From Achromobacter pulmonis (lineage in GTDB: Bacteria > Pseudomonadota > Gammaproteobacteria > Burkholderiales > Burkholderiaceae_B), in NCBI RefSeq assembly GCF_002885955.2, contig NZ_POQS01000001.1, forward strand, positions 534,855 to 598,854: a stretch of 64,000 bases of DNA, read 5' to 3'. Positions 14,594 through 23,848 of this stretch are shown one piece after another (the first letter of the stretch is position 1; every line of letters starts with the position of its first letter). A program made the position numbers and the translations under genes. A model generated the notes under the pieces. That model had not been told where the DNA came from. It saw nothing but the letters and a program-made list of their open reading frames with translations, and did no database searches.

Positions 14594-17580
14594 GCGCCGG
14601 GCGCTCCCGCGGTCTGGAGCATGCGCTGCACACGTTCGCCCAGCGTGGCCAGCGAGAACGGCTTGACGATCAGTTCGATGCCGCGCTCCAGCAGGTCGCC
14701 GTTGCGTCCGGCCTTGCCGGCGTAGCCGGTCATCAGCAGCACCTTCAGGTCGGGATAGGCCGCGCGCGCCGCGTCGGCCAGCTGCCGCCCGTTCAGCCCC
14801 GGCAGGCCCACGTCGGTCACCAGCAGGTCGATGTCGCGCGTGGACAGCACCAGTTCCAGGCCGGCCTCGCCGTCGGCCGCGGTATGCACCTGCAGGCCCT
14901 GCTCCACCAGGCATTCATGCACCATGTCGCGCACGTTGGCGTCGTCCTCCACCACGACCACTACCGCCTTGCACTTCAGCGGCGGCGCCGGCTCCGTGGG
15001 CGCCGCGCGCCGCGGCGCGCATTCCTCCGCGCCTTCATGGCGCGGCAGCAGCAGCCGCACTGTGGTGCCCTGGCCCAGCGCGCTTTGCAGCGTCGCCGCG
15101 CCGCCGGCCTGCCGGGCTAAGCCGTAGATCATCGACAGGCCCAGCCCGGTGCCCTCTCCCTGCGGCTTGGTGGTGTAGAACGGATCGAAGGCGTGCGACA
15201 GCACTTCCGGCGTCATGCCGCAGCCCTCGTCGGAGACCGCCACTTCCACGAATGGCCCCGGCTGCACTTCCAGCGCCTGCCGCAGCGACGGTTCGTCGCC
15301 CCGCAGGTTGCGCGCGGCCACCGTCAGTACGCCGCCTTGCGGCATGGCGTCGCGCGCGTTGATGACCAGGTTCAGCATGGCGTTCTCGAACTGGTTCTTG
15401 TCGCAGCACACGGTCCACAGGCCGGGCTCCACGTCGAAGGTGAGCCGTACCCGTTCGCCCGTGTAGCGGCGGAACAGATCGGCCATGGACTGCAGCGCCG
15501 ACGCCACGCTGAACGGCTTGGGGTCTATCGGCTGGCGGCGCGAAAACGTCAGCAGGCGCTGGGTCAGATGGGCCGCGCGATTGGCAGAATCCATCGCCAC
15601 CGCGACGAAGCGCAGCGCCTGTTCCGGCGTGCCCGCGCCGAGCTTGCGCTCGATCAGGTACAGGGCGCCGCTGATGCCTTGCAGCATGTTGTTGAAATCG
15701 TGGGCGATGCCGCCGGTCAGGCGGCCCACCGCCTCCATCTTCTGCGATTGGCGCAAGGCGGTCTCGGCTTCGCGCAGGGCCTCGGCCTGCAGCTTCAGGT
15801 CGGTGTCGTCGCGGCCCGCCATGTACAGGCTGTCGTTCGACCAGGACATGCTCCACGTGATCCAGCAATGGCCGCCGTCGCGCTTGAGCACGCGGTTCTC
15901 CAGGTGCCGCACGGTCTGCGCCGGCTCGCCGTCGGCCGGCCGGACCCAGGCCGCCAGCGTGGCCGCCAGGTCTTCGGAATGGATCAGCTCAGGCAGGCTC
16001 ATGGACAGAAACTGCTCCGCGCTCCAGCCGAGGATCGTGCGCACCGCCGGATTGACGCTGACGAAGCGGCCCTGCCGGTCGACCACCGCCAGCAGTTCCG
16101 GCGACAGCCGCCAGATGCGGTCGCGCTCGGCGATCGCGTCTTCCACGCGCTGTTCCAGCACGCGCGCGTACTGCGAACGCTCGACCGCACCGCACATGCG
16201 CTCGACCACTTCTTCGATGAACGCGATGTCGGCGTGGCGCAACCGGCTGCCGGCCTGCGGGCGCGCCAGCAGCGCCGCGTCCGGCCGGCCCCAGCGGCGG
16301 GTCGGCACCACGATGGCCCACGGCCGGATATCGCCCTGGACCTGCGCCAGCAGAGGCTGCAGATAGGTGGTGCGCCCGTGCGCCAGGGCGGCGTAGTATT
16401 CGTCGCCCAGGCGGTCCAGTTGCAGCGGCTCCAGGTTTTCGCTGTCGGCGGCCGAGCGCCAGCAGGCCGACAGCGTGGGCGGCGTCTCGCCGCCGGCCCC
16501 GTCCAGCACCGCGACCAGCCCCAGCGCCAGGTGCTGGCCCAGGCTTTCGCAGGCCGCCTGTTCGATGGCGGACTGCAGATGCAGTTCCCGCATGCGGTCG
16601 CCCAGCGCCAGCAGCAGGTTCTTGCGGTGCTGCCCTTCCCACAACTCGCCTTCGGCCGCCTTGCGCGCCGTGACGTCCAGAAACAGCGCCATGATGCGGT
16701 CCGCTTCCACCTTGCGCACGCGCGCCTCGTACCAGGCCTGCCGGGGTGTGGATACGGCGAACTCGAACTGCGCCGCTTCGCCGGTTTCCACCACCCGCGC
16801 GAAGGTGTCCATGATCTGTCCCGGCACGCCCGGGATCATCTCGCGCAGGGTGTGGCCCAGCGTGTCGCCCTCCTGCATGCCGCTCTGGCGCTCGAAAGCC
16901 GGGTTGACCTCCAGGAAGCGGAAGTCGACGATGCGCCCGTTCTCGTCGCGCAGGGCTTCGCTGAGGAAGAAGGCCTCCTGCATGCCTTCGAACATGGCGC
17001 GCCAGCGTTGGCCGCTGCGGCGCAGCGCGGATTCGGTCAGGTGGCGTTCGATGGCCAGCGCGGCGCTGCGCGTCACCAGCGCGATGGCGTCGATATCGTG
17101 CGCCGACGGCGCGCGCGGCGCGCCGTAGTAATTGGAGAACACCCCCAGCAGCCGGCCGTCGGGCGCCTTGATCGGAGTGGACCAGCAGGCCCGCAGCCCG
17201 TTGGCCAGCGCCAGGTCGCGCCAGCGCGCCCAGATCGGGCTTGTGGCGATGTCCTCGACATAGACCGGGCAGCCGGAGTGCGCGGCCGCGCCCCACGACG
17301 CCATGTCCGGGCCGATGGCCGCGCCGTCGACGGCGGCGTTGAACGCGGGCGGCAGGCTGGGCGCCGCGCCGTGCCGCAGGCAGCCCGCGGCTTCGTCGAA
17401 CATCGCGATGGAAGTCCGCAGCTCCACGCTGGATTGCGCCTCGATGGCGTGCAGGACGTGCTCCAGCACCTGCGCCAGCGGCACGCCGGCGGCGATGCGT
17501 TCGAGCATGATGCGCTCATCCTCCAGACGGGCCAGGGTGTCCGTCCAGGGCAGCGCGACGCGGTCTCGCTTGGTCAGCAT
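14590..17580 (-). CDS. Hybrid sensor histidine kinase (GAF-PAS-GAF-PAS-HisKA-HATPase-REC)
   Basis: A 996-residue cytoplasmic hybrid kinase with no membrane segments. In order: GAF-like (about 20-180), PAS (about 190-310), a second GAF-like region (about 325-485), PAS (about 495-605), HisKA with the phospho-acceptor His627 in GGIAHDFNNML, HATPase (about 725-855, with DEGCGM and GTGLGLS) and a C-terminal receiver (about 875-990) with Asp923 in LVTDVGLPGLNG. No HPt domain is present. It should sense an intracellular or diffusible signal. Lying tail to tail with rpoN and near an NtrC-type regulator, it is a candidate input for the sigma-54 system; pairing is inference. Confidence 0.92.
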   Translation of the reverse strand: MLTKRDRVALPWTDTLARLEDERIMLERIAAGVPLAQVLEHVLHAIEAQSSVELRTSIAMFDEAAGCLRHGAAPSLPPAFNAAVDGAAIGPDMASWGAAAHSGCPVYVEDIATSPIWARWRDLALANGLRACWSTPIKAPDGRLLGVFSNYYGAPRAPSAHDIDAIALVTRSAALAIERHLTESALRRSGQRWRAMFEGMQEAFFLSEALRDENGRIVDFRFLEVNPAFERQSGMQEGDTLGHTLREMIPGVPGQIMDTFARVVETGEAAQFEFAVSTPRQAWYEARVRKVEADRIMALFLDVTARKAAEGELWEGQHRKNLLLALGDRMRELHLQSAIEQAACESLGQHLALGLVAVLDGAGGETPPTLSACWRSAADSENLEPLQLDRLGDEYYAALAHGRTTYLQPLLAQVQGDIRPWAIVVPTRRWGRPDAALLARPQAGSRLRHADIAFIEEVVERMCGAVERSQYARVLEQRVEDAIAERDRIWRLSPELLAVVDRQGRFVSVNPAVRTILGWSAEQFLSMSLPELIHSEDLAATLAAWVRPADGEPAQTVRHLENRVLKRDGGHCWITWSMSWSNDSLYMAGRDDTDLKLQAEALREAETALRQSQKMEAVGRLTGGIAHDFNNMLQGISGALYLIERKLGAGTPEQALRFVAVAMDSANRAAHLTQRLLTFSRRQPIDPKPFSVASALQSMADLFRRYTGERVRLTFDVEPGLWTVCCDKNQFENAMLNLVINARDAMPQGGVLTVAARNLRGDEPSLRQALEVQPGPFVEVAVSDEGCGMTPEVLSHAFDPFYTTKPQGEGTGLGLSMIYGLARQAGGAATLQSALGQGTTVRLLLPRHEGAEECAPRRAAPTEPAPPLKCKAVVVVVEDDANVRDMVHECLVEQGLQVHTAADGEAGLELVLSTRDIDLLVTDVGLPGLNGRQLADAARAAYPDLKVLLMTGYAGKAGRNGDLLERGIELIVKPFSLATLGERVQRMLQTAGAPGA

Positions 17581-17635
17581 TTAGGCTCCCCCACCACCAA
17601 GACTGTATTGCGGGGGACGCCGGGCTGCCGAAACG

Positions 17636-18319
17636 CTAGGTAACTCGACGCAACGGTTCCCTGTCCAGCCGCAGCGCGCTCAAGGCTTCCGGCTTGTCGA
17701 CCAGCACGCACTGCTTGCCCGTGCGGGTGCAATGGTTCTTCACGCGCCAGTAAGCCCCGTGGCTGACGCAGCCGGTCTGGCAGATGACCAGATCGGCCTG
17801 CACCAGGCTGGCTTCCAGCGCCTCGGCGCTGTGCGCGTCGCCGCTATGGCCCAGGTAGCGTCCGCCGGCCGTCTCCACCACCTTGCGCGTGAGCGCCAGG
17901 GCCACGGCGTCGGCGCCCACGCACAGCACGGACTTGCGCTGCAACGCCATCGCCGCCGGCATGCCGGCGGCGGCGGGCGGCCGCGCGCCGCCGCATTGGC
18001 TCTGCCAGGCCAGCCGTTCGCGCGACAGCGTGCGGATGCGTTCGATCAGCTGGGTCACGGTGCGCGCCAGCGCCGCGCGTCTGGGCAGCCCGGGCGCCGA
18101 TAGCTCCAGCGCCTCGCGGTCCTGGCGCGCCCAGGCCAGCGCCGTGTCGCGCACGATGACGGCGGCGCGCAGCCGCATGGTTTCGGCTTCGAGGTGGAGT
18201 ATGCGCGCCGCCTGCGCGGTCAACAGGCGGCTGCAATGGGACTGGGCCTGGCCGTAGGCGGCCAACAGCGCGGCGTGTTCGCGCCGCAGGGTCTGGCAAT
18301 CGGAGATGGAATCAGGCAT
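17636..18319 (-). CDS. DUF2325 protein
   Basis: A 227-residue protein: an N-terminal coiled-coil-like helical region (about 1-110) and a C-terminal Rossmann-like DUF2325 domain (about 130-225) containing SVLCVGADAVALALTRKVVETAGGRYLGH and three cysteines near the end (CQTGC, NHC). DUF2325 proteins are widespread, uncharacterised, possibly nucleotide- or metal-binding. The start at 18319 has a moderate ribosome site; an in-frame ATG eight codons upstream at 18343 is possible. It lies upstream of the hybrid kinase on the same strand, 55 bases away, so the two may be cotranscribed. Confidence 0.8.
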   Translation of the reverse strand: MPDSISDCQTLRREHAALLAAYGQAQSHCSRLLTAQAARILHLEAETMRLRAAVIVRDTALAWARQDREALELSAPGLPRRAALARTVTQLIERIRTLSRERLAWQSQCGGARPPAAAGMPAAMALQRKSVLCVGADAVALALTRKVVETAGGRYLGHSGDAHSAEALEASLVQADLVICQTGCVSHGAYWRVKNHCTRTGKQCVLVDKPEALSALRLDREPLRRVT

Positions 18320-18381
18320 CGCGGCTCTCGGATCGGAATGCATCGAGCCACGAGTTTAAATGAGAATTAATCGCTTTTGTG

Positions 18382-19635
18382 CTATGCCTGCTGCAAGGCG
18401 GCCGCTCGAGCGGCGCGCCGGTACAGGCCGGCGCTGATCGCCAGCGCCAGCGCCAGCAGCCCGCCGGTCATCGCCGCCACCCCGCCCCAGGCGCCGTCGG
18501 CCCAGAAGTGTCCGCCCAGGGAGCCCAGCACGCTGGAGCCCACGTAGTACACCAGCAGGTACAGCGCCGCCGCCAGCGCCTTGTAGCCCCGGGCCATCTG
18601 CCCTACCCAGCCGCTGGCCACCGCGTGGGCGGCGAAAAAGCCGAACGTGAACACCACGATGCCGGCGATCAGCACGGGCAGCGAGTCCGACAGCGTCAAC
18701 AGCAGCCCGGCCAGGGCCAGGCCGGTGGCCGCGCACAGCATGAGGCCGCGGCCGTGGCGGTCGGCCAGCCGGCCGCAATAGGTGGAGGCGAAGATGCCCA
18801 CCAGGTAGACCACGAAGATCGAGCCGATGAAGGTCTGGCTCAGCGAAAACGGCGGCTGCAGCAGCCGGAAGCCGACATAGTTGTAGACGGTGACGAAGGC
18901 GCCCATCAGCAGGCCGCCCAGCGCGAACAGCGCGCACAACGGGCCGTTCCGGAGGTGGGCGCCCACGCCGGCGCGCACGTCGGCCCAGACGCCGGCCCAG
19001 CCGCGCCCGCGCTGCGCGCTGAAGCGGCGTGAAGCCGGCAGCAGCCAGGCGAACAGCAGCGCGGCCGCCATGCCCAGCACGCCCAGCGTGCCCAGCGCCG
19101 CGCGCCAGCCGAAATGGTCGGCCACCAGCCCGGTGATGACCCGGCCCGACAGCCCGCCGAAGGCGCTGCCGCTGATATACAGCCCCATCGCCAGGCCCAG
19201 CGTCTCCGGTTCGACTTCTTCGGCCAGATAGGCCATCGCGACCGCCGGCACCCCGCCCATCGCCACGCCCTGCAGCGCGCGCAGCGCCAGCAGGCTGTGC
19301 CAGTCCGGCGCCACCGCCGCGACCGTGCCCAGCAGCGCCGAGGCCGCCAGCGACAGCGTCATGACGCGCTTGCGTGGCAGCGACTGCGAAAACAGGCCCA
19401 CCAGGAAAATGGCCGCGGCCAGCAGTCCCGTGCACAGCGACAGCACCAGGCTGCTTTGCGCCGGCGACACGCCGAATTCGTGGGTGAACAGCGGCATCAG
19501 CGGCTGCACGCAATACAAGAGCGAAAACGTGGAGAACCCGGCGGCGAACAAGGCCCACTGGGCGCGGTGCAGGCTGGGCGTTCCGCGGACGAGGTAATCG
19601 GAAGGTGCGGCGGGAGAAGGTATGGCGGCGGACAT
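18382..19635 (-). CDS. MFS transporter, YnfM-like
   Basis: A 417-residue major facilitator with about 12 transmembrane helices, beginning after a short polar N-terminus with WALFAAGFSTFSLLYCVQPLMP, the signature of the YnfM/arabinose-efflux-like drug transporter group. The loop-2/3 motif appears as SQSLPRKRVM and loop 8/9 as GRLADRHGRG. It is divergent from a LysR gene, exactly the ynfM-ynfL arrangement of E. coli, so the regulator probably controls it. The start at 19635 avoids a 15-residue non-conserved extension. Confidence 0.88.
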   Translation of the reverse strand: MSAAIPSPAAPSDYLVRGTPSLHRAQWALFAAGFSTFSLLYCVQPLMPLFTHEFGVSPAQSSLVLSLCTGLLAAAIFLVGLFSQSLPRKRVMTLSLAASALLGTVAAVAPDWHSLLALRALQGVAMGGVPAVAMAYLAEEVEPETLGLAMGLYISGSAFGGLSGRVITGLVADHFGWRAALGTLGVLGMAAALLFAWLLPASRRFSAQRGRGWAGVWADVRAGVGAHLRNGPLCALFALGGLLMGAFVTVYNYVGFRLLQPPFSLSQTFIGSIFVVYLVGIFASTYCGRLADRHGRGLMLCAATGLALAGLLLTLSDSLPVLIAGIVVFTFGFFAAHAVASGWVGQMARGYKALAAALYLLVYYVGSSVLGSLGGHFWADGAWGGVAAMTGGLLALALAISAGLYRRAARAAALQQA

Positions 19636-19734
19636 CTGGGTTCTCGAAAAACATCGGGCCGGAAGGACCGGCGCGCCCATTCAAGATAGACTTTTCCCTT
19701 GCATACGTCCAATATATGAAACTGCTACCCACCA

Positions 19735-19749
19735 TATCTAATAACGATA
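19735..19749. promoter_or_regulatory. Inverted repeat in the MFS/LysR divergent region
   Basis: TATC-N7-GATA lies in a locally AT-rich 127-bp divergent promoter region, 14 bases before the LysR ATG. Its position suits autorepression by the LysR protein. The spacing differs from the classical T-N11-A box, so the assignment is tentative. Confidence 0.35.
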
Positions 19750-19762
19750 GGACCGCGCCATC

Positions 19763-20659
19763 ATGGAGTTGCGCCACCTGCGTTACTTCACCGCCGTCGC
19801 CGAAGAGCTGCATTTCACCCGCGCGGCCGCCAGGCTGGGCATTGGCCAGCCGCCGCTGAGCCAGCAGATCCAGCAGCTGGAACGCGAGATCGGCACGCCG
19901 CTGTTCCTGCGCCTGCCGCGCGGGATCGCGCTGACCGAGGCCGGCGCCCAGTTCCTGGAAGACGCGCGCGCCATCCTGGCCGGCGCCGACCGGGCCGTGG
20001 ACACGGCGCGCCGGCTGGGCCGCGGCGAGCGCGGCGCGATCACCGTGGGCTTCACCGCCTCGGCCGTGTTCCATCCCTACCTGCCGCGCGCCATCCGCGC
20101 CTACCGCGACCGCTATCCCGGCGTGCGCATCACGCTGACCGAAAGCACCAGCGTGTCGCTGCTGCGCAGCCTGCGCGCCGGCGAGGTCGACGTGGCCTTC
20201 GTGCGCCCTCCCTATGTCGCCGACCCGGAGTTCGAGTCCGAGCGCGTGCTCAACGAGCCCATGCTGGTCGCGCTCCCGCCGGACCACAGGCTGGTGCGCA
20301 AGCGCGCCATCCCCATGGCCGCGCTGGCCGACGAGGACTTCGTGCTGTATCCGCGGCCCATCGGCGCAAGCCTGTACGACGCCATCCAGTCGGCCTGCCA
20401 GCGCGCCGGCTTCACGCCGCGCGTGATCCAGGAAGCCCCGCAGATGGCCTCCATCGTCAGCCTGGTCGCGGCCGGGGTCGGCATCTCGGTGGTGCCGGCG
20501 GCCATGCGCCACATGGGCGCGCAAGGCATCGAGTACCGTCCGATCAAGGGCGACGCGCCGCACGCGCTGCTGGACATGGCCTACCGCCGCCACGACCGCT
20601 CCGCCGCGGCGTCCAACGCGGTGGAACTGCTGCGCGAGCTGGCGCACCCCGATTCCTGA
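19763..20659 (+). CDS. LysR-family regulator, YnfL-like
   Basis: A 298-residue LysR protein: winged HTH (1-62, MELRHLRYFTAVAEELHFTRAAARL) and a periplasmic-binding-protein-like effector domain (about 90-295) starting GAITVGFTASAVFHPYLPRAI. The FVRPP and VAAGVGISVVPA motifs put it in the BenM/CatM/YnfL-like branch, which often responds to aromatic acids. It is divergent from the MFS transporter and is expected to regulate it. Confidence 0.9.
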   Translation: MELRHLRYFTAVAEELHFTRAAARLGIGQPPLSQQIQQLEREIGTPLFLRLPRGIALTEAGAQFLEDARAILAGADRAVDTARRLGRGERGAITVGFTASAVFHPYLPRAIRAYRDRYPGVRITLTESTSVSLLRSLRAGEVDVAFVRPPYVADPEFESERVLNEPMLVALPPDHRLVRKRAIPMAALADEDFVLYPRPIGASLYDAIQSACQRAGFTPRVIQEAPQMASIVSLVAAGVGISVVPAAMRHMGAQGIEYRPIKGDAPHALLDMAYRRHDRSAAASNAVELLRELAHPDS

Positions 20660-20769
20660 AGTGCTTTGACACCTTCTGTAAAACCGGCGCCAGAGGGGCA
20701 ATGTAAATTGTCGCGCTCGCCGGGTCCGCGGCCCGGCGCCGCTTCGAACTTCCATATAAAGGTGATCCC

Positions 20770-22410
20770 GTGCGACGTACTCTTCTGGCCCTGGCCATTG
20801 CGACGATTCCCGGCCTGGGCGCGGCCGCCGGGCTGCCCTCTTCCATCGGCGCCGTGACGGTCTACCAGGACCGCGCGGTCGTGACACGCGGCGCCAGCAG
20901 CGCCGAGCTGCCCGCCGGCGAGCACGAACTGGTGCTGGAAAAGCTGCCCGCATCCCTGCAGGAAAACTCGGTCCAGGTCTCCGCCAACAGCACCGGCCAG
21001 GCCACGTTGCTGGACGTGAAGGTCAGCGACGCCTTCCAGGCCGACGCCGCCAACGCCCGCGTCAGGCAGCTGGAAGACCAGTTGCGCGAACTGGAAGGCC
21101 GGCATGGCGCGCTTGAGGACGAGGCCGCGGTGCTGGACAACCAGCGCGAACTGGTGCTGATGATGCAGCGCGGCGCCACCGAGCCGGGCAAGGACGGCGC
21201 GCGTCCGACGCTGGAAGAATTGAAGGCCATCCAGTCGCTCAGCGCGGACTCGCTTGCCCGTACGCTGGCCGCGCTGCGCCAGGTGGGCGAGCGCAAGGCG
21301 GCGCTGGAGCGCGACATCGAAGCCTTGCGCAACCAGCTGGCCCGGCTGCAGGACACGCAGGCCCGGCGCAGCAAGACCGTCACGCTGCGCGTGAACCTGG
21401 CGCGCGCCGGCAAGGTCGACCTGAACCTGACCTACGCCGTGGGCGGCGCCCACTGGACGCCGGCGTACGACGCGCGCCTGCGCCTGGCCGAGCGCAGCGT
21501 GGACCTGGGATATTTCGGCGTGATCCGCCAGAACACCGGCGAGGACTGGAACAACGTCAAGCTCACCCTGTCCACCGCGCGCCCCTCGCTGGGCGGCGGC
21601 GCGCCGGCGCTGCAGCCCTGGATCGTCGACGTGGCCGCCCCGCCGCCTCCGCCCGCGCCCACGGCCCGCAAGCAGGCCGAGATCGCGGCCGAGAGCCGCG
21701 CGCGCAGCGGCGCGCCGATGGAGGACGCCGCCTACACCCTGGCCAGGCCCGCGCCCCGGCCCGTGGAGGTCGTCACCGCGCAGGTGCAGAACGAAGCCAC
21801 CAGCGCCTCGTTCCAGATCAAGAACCCCGCCACGCTGCCTTCGGACAACACCACCCAGCGCGTGGCCATCGCCGCCGCCAAGCTGCCGGCCACGCTGCAA
21901 TACCAGTCCACCCCCGCGCTGCGCGAAACCGCCTACCTGACCGCGCAGGCCAGCAACGACACCGCCTTCCCGTTCCTGGCCGGGCCGCTCAATACCTACC
22001 TGGACGACGCTTTCGTGGCCGCCGGCCGGCTCAAGGCGGTGATGCCGGGCGAGAAGATGGACCTGGCGCTGGGCGCCGACGACGGCATCTCGATCAAGCG
22101 CGAACTGGTCAACCGCTATACCGAGAGCACCGGCTTTTCGGGTAGCGGCCAGCGCGTGACCTACGAATACAAGTTCACGGTCAAGAACAACAAGGCCACC
22201 AAGGAGCGCATCAGCTTCAAGGACCGCCTGCCGGTCTCGCGCAACGAGAAGATCACGGTCAAGCTGCTGTCGCCGGCCGAGCGCGACATCAAGCGCGAAG
22301 CCGACGGCCGGATCGCCTGGGACTGGGAACTCGAACCGGGCAAGACGCGCGAAACCGTGTTCAAGTTCTCGGTCGACTACCCGGGCGACGTCGAGGTGTC
22401 CGGCCTCTGA
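20770..22410 (+). CDS. DUF4139 (mucoidy-inhibitor MuiA-like) exported protein
   Basis: A 546-residue protein with a GTG start behind AAAGGTGAT and a signal peptide (about 1-20, ending GLGAAAG). The N-terminal DUF4140 region (about 25-125) includes VTVYQDRAVVTRG; a coiled coil follows (about 85-215); the DUF4139 domain (about 220-545) contains the GAHWTPAYDARL motif. These proteins are annotated mucoidy inhibitor A homologues but have no proven activity. It probably works in the periplasm or outer envelope. The gene ends exactly where the convergent flavohaem gene ends. Confidence 0.85.
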   Translation: MRRTLLALAIATIPGLGAAAGLPSSIGAVTVYQDRAVVTRGASSAELPAGEHELVLEKLPASLQENSVQVSANSTGQATLLDVKVSDAFQADAANARVRQLEDQLRELEGRHGALEDEAAVLDNQRELVLMMQRGATEPGKDGARPTLEELKAIQSLSADSLARTLAALRQVGERKAALERDIEALRNQLARLQDTQARRSKTVTLRVNLARAGKVDLNLTYAVGGAHWTPAYDARLRLAERSVDLGYFGVIRQNTGEDWNNVKLTLSTARPSLGGGAPALQPWIVDVAAPPPPPAPTARKQAEIAAESRARSGAPMEDAAYTLARPAPRPVEVVTAQVQNEATSASFQIKNPATLPSDNTTQRVAIAAAKLPATLQYQSTPALRETAYLTAQASNDTAFPFLAGPLNTYLDDAFVAAGRLKAVMPGEKMDLALGADDGISIKRELVNRYTESTGFSGSGQRVTYEYKFTVKNNKATKERISFKDRLPVSRNEKITVKLLSPAERDIKREADGRIAWDWELEPGKTRETVFKFSVDYPGDVEVSGL

Positions 22411-23721
22411 TCAGCGCATCTGGAAGGCTTCCTGGTGGAACAGCTCGCCCACCGGCATGCCGCGGCGATGCAGCCCGTCCTTGAGCGCGTCGGCGAACCC
22501 GATCGGACCGCAGAACCACACGCTGGGCCAGGGCATGCCCGGCTTGTGGTCCGCGGCCAGCTCGGCCGCGCTGAGCGGCCGTTCGGTATCGCTGTAGCGG
22601 ATTTTCAGCGTCACGTTGGGAACGTGCGCGCACAGCGTCTTCAGCCGTTCGGCGAACGGCGCCTCGTCGGCGTTGCGCACGCAGTAATACAGCGTGGCGT
22701 TCGGCGCGCGGGCCGGCTCGGCCTGCAGCGACTCCAGCCATGAGATGAACGGCGTGACGCCGATGCCGGCGGCCACCCAGATCTGCGGGCGGCCATCGTC
22801 GCGCTCGAAATCGAAGCAGCCGTAAGGCCCCTCTATGGTCACGGCCTGGCCCACCTTCAGGCTTTTCTGCAGCCGCCGCGTGTAGTCGCCCAGCGCCTTG
22901 ATCGAGAACTCCACGCGGCCCGTGCCGTCGTCGGCGCCCGACACCGTGAACGGATGCGCGCCTTCGCGCCGGTCCGCTGTCAGGAAGGCGAACTGCCCGG
23001 CGCGGTGATGCCAGTCGCCCTCCACCCTGCAGGTCAGCGACAGGATGTCGTCGGACAGCGCGTCGATGGCCAGCACCTGGCCCTTGTAGCGCCGCGAACG
23101 GCCGATCAGCCCGGCCAGCGCCATCAGCGCGCACACGCCGCCCACCGCCGTACAGGCGGCCAGCAGCCAGCCGACCGGCTGGCTCCACCATGCCGCCGGC
23201 GCCAGCACCACGCCATGGAACGCCACCACCAGGAAAATCACGGCCGAGATCCGGTGCACCTGCCGCCAGATGTGATACGGGAAGCGGCGCCACAGCGTCA
23301 GCAGCACCAGCGCCACCAGTATCCACACCGCCCATTCGCCGATGTCCTTGGCCGAGCCTCGGAACATGTCCAGCAAGGCGGCCGTGCGCGGCGTCTTGGG
23401 CACGGGATCGAACATGGCCAGCAGCACCGGCTTGCCCACCTTGATGAGGTAGTGGGCCGCGGCCAGCGCCGTGGCCAGGATGCCGCTCCATTTGTGCAGC
23501 CGGTACATCTTGTCCAGCCCGCCCAGCCGCGTCTCCAGCCACATCGGCCGCACCGCCAGCAGCATGATGAGCGTCATCACCGCGTAAGCGGAAAGCCCGG
23601 TCAGCAGGATCAGCTGATCGCGCACGATCCAGACATTGAGTTCGGCGGGGGGCAGCGCGCTATAGGCGCCGGCCCACGCCAGCAAACAGACCAGCAGCAC
23701 CGCAGCAAGGATGCGTCGCAT
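22411..23721 (-). CDS. Ferric-reductase-like transmembrane flavoprotein
   Basis: A 436-residue inner-membrane oxidoreductase. Residues about 1-215 carry six or so transmembrane helices with paired histidines (HKWSG, AAHYL, HRISA, AFHGV) suited to two haems; residues about 220-320 form a ferredoxin-reductase-type FAD domain with HPFTVSGAD; the end (about 325-436) is an NAD(P)-binding domain with GIGVTPFISWL and WFCGPIGFADAL. The pattern matches ferric reductase/NADPH-oxidase-like proteins passing electrons across the membrane. Physiological acceptor is unknown. It meets the DUF4139 gene stop to stop with no gap. Confidence 0.88.
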   Translation of the reverse strand: MRRILAAVLLVCLLAWAGAYSALPPAELNVWIVRDQLILLTGLSAYAVMTLIMLLAVRPMWLETRLGGLDKMYRLHKWSGILATALAAAHYLIKVGKPVLLAMFDPVPKTPRTAALLDMFRGSAKDIGEWAVWILVALVLLTLWRRFPYHIWRQVHRISAVIFLVVAFHGVVLAPAAWWSQPVGWLLAACTAVGGVCALMALAGLIGRSRRYKGQVLAIDALSDDILSLTCRVEGDWHHRAGQFAFLTADRREGAHPFTVSGADDGTGRVEFSIKALGDYTRRLQKSLKVGQAVTIEGPYGCFDFERDDGRPQIWVAAGIGVTPFISWLESLQAEPARAPNATLYYCVRNADEAPFAERLKTLCAHVPNVTLKIRYSDTERPLSAAELAADHKPGMPWPSVWFCGPIGFADALKDGLHRRGMPVGELFHQEAFQMR

Positions 23722-23848
23722 CGTTCCATCGCTCCATTTGAAGGTCCGGGCGCCCGCCGACCGGCAAGGCGTCCCTATATCAATGGTAGCGCGGCGCGGC
23801 CGCCTGCCCGCCGGCCCGCGGGCAAGCGCTTGATTGCGGTCAAGCCGT

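Noticed and set aside
18356..20953. Long minus-strand frame covering the LysR gene and part of the MFS gene
   Set aside because: Crosses two well-supported genes and the divergent promoter, with no family motif; a composition artefact.
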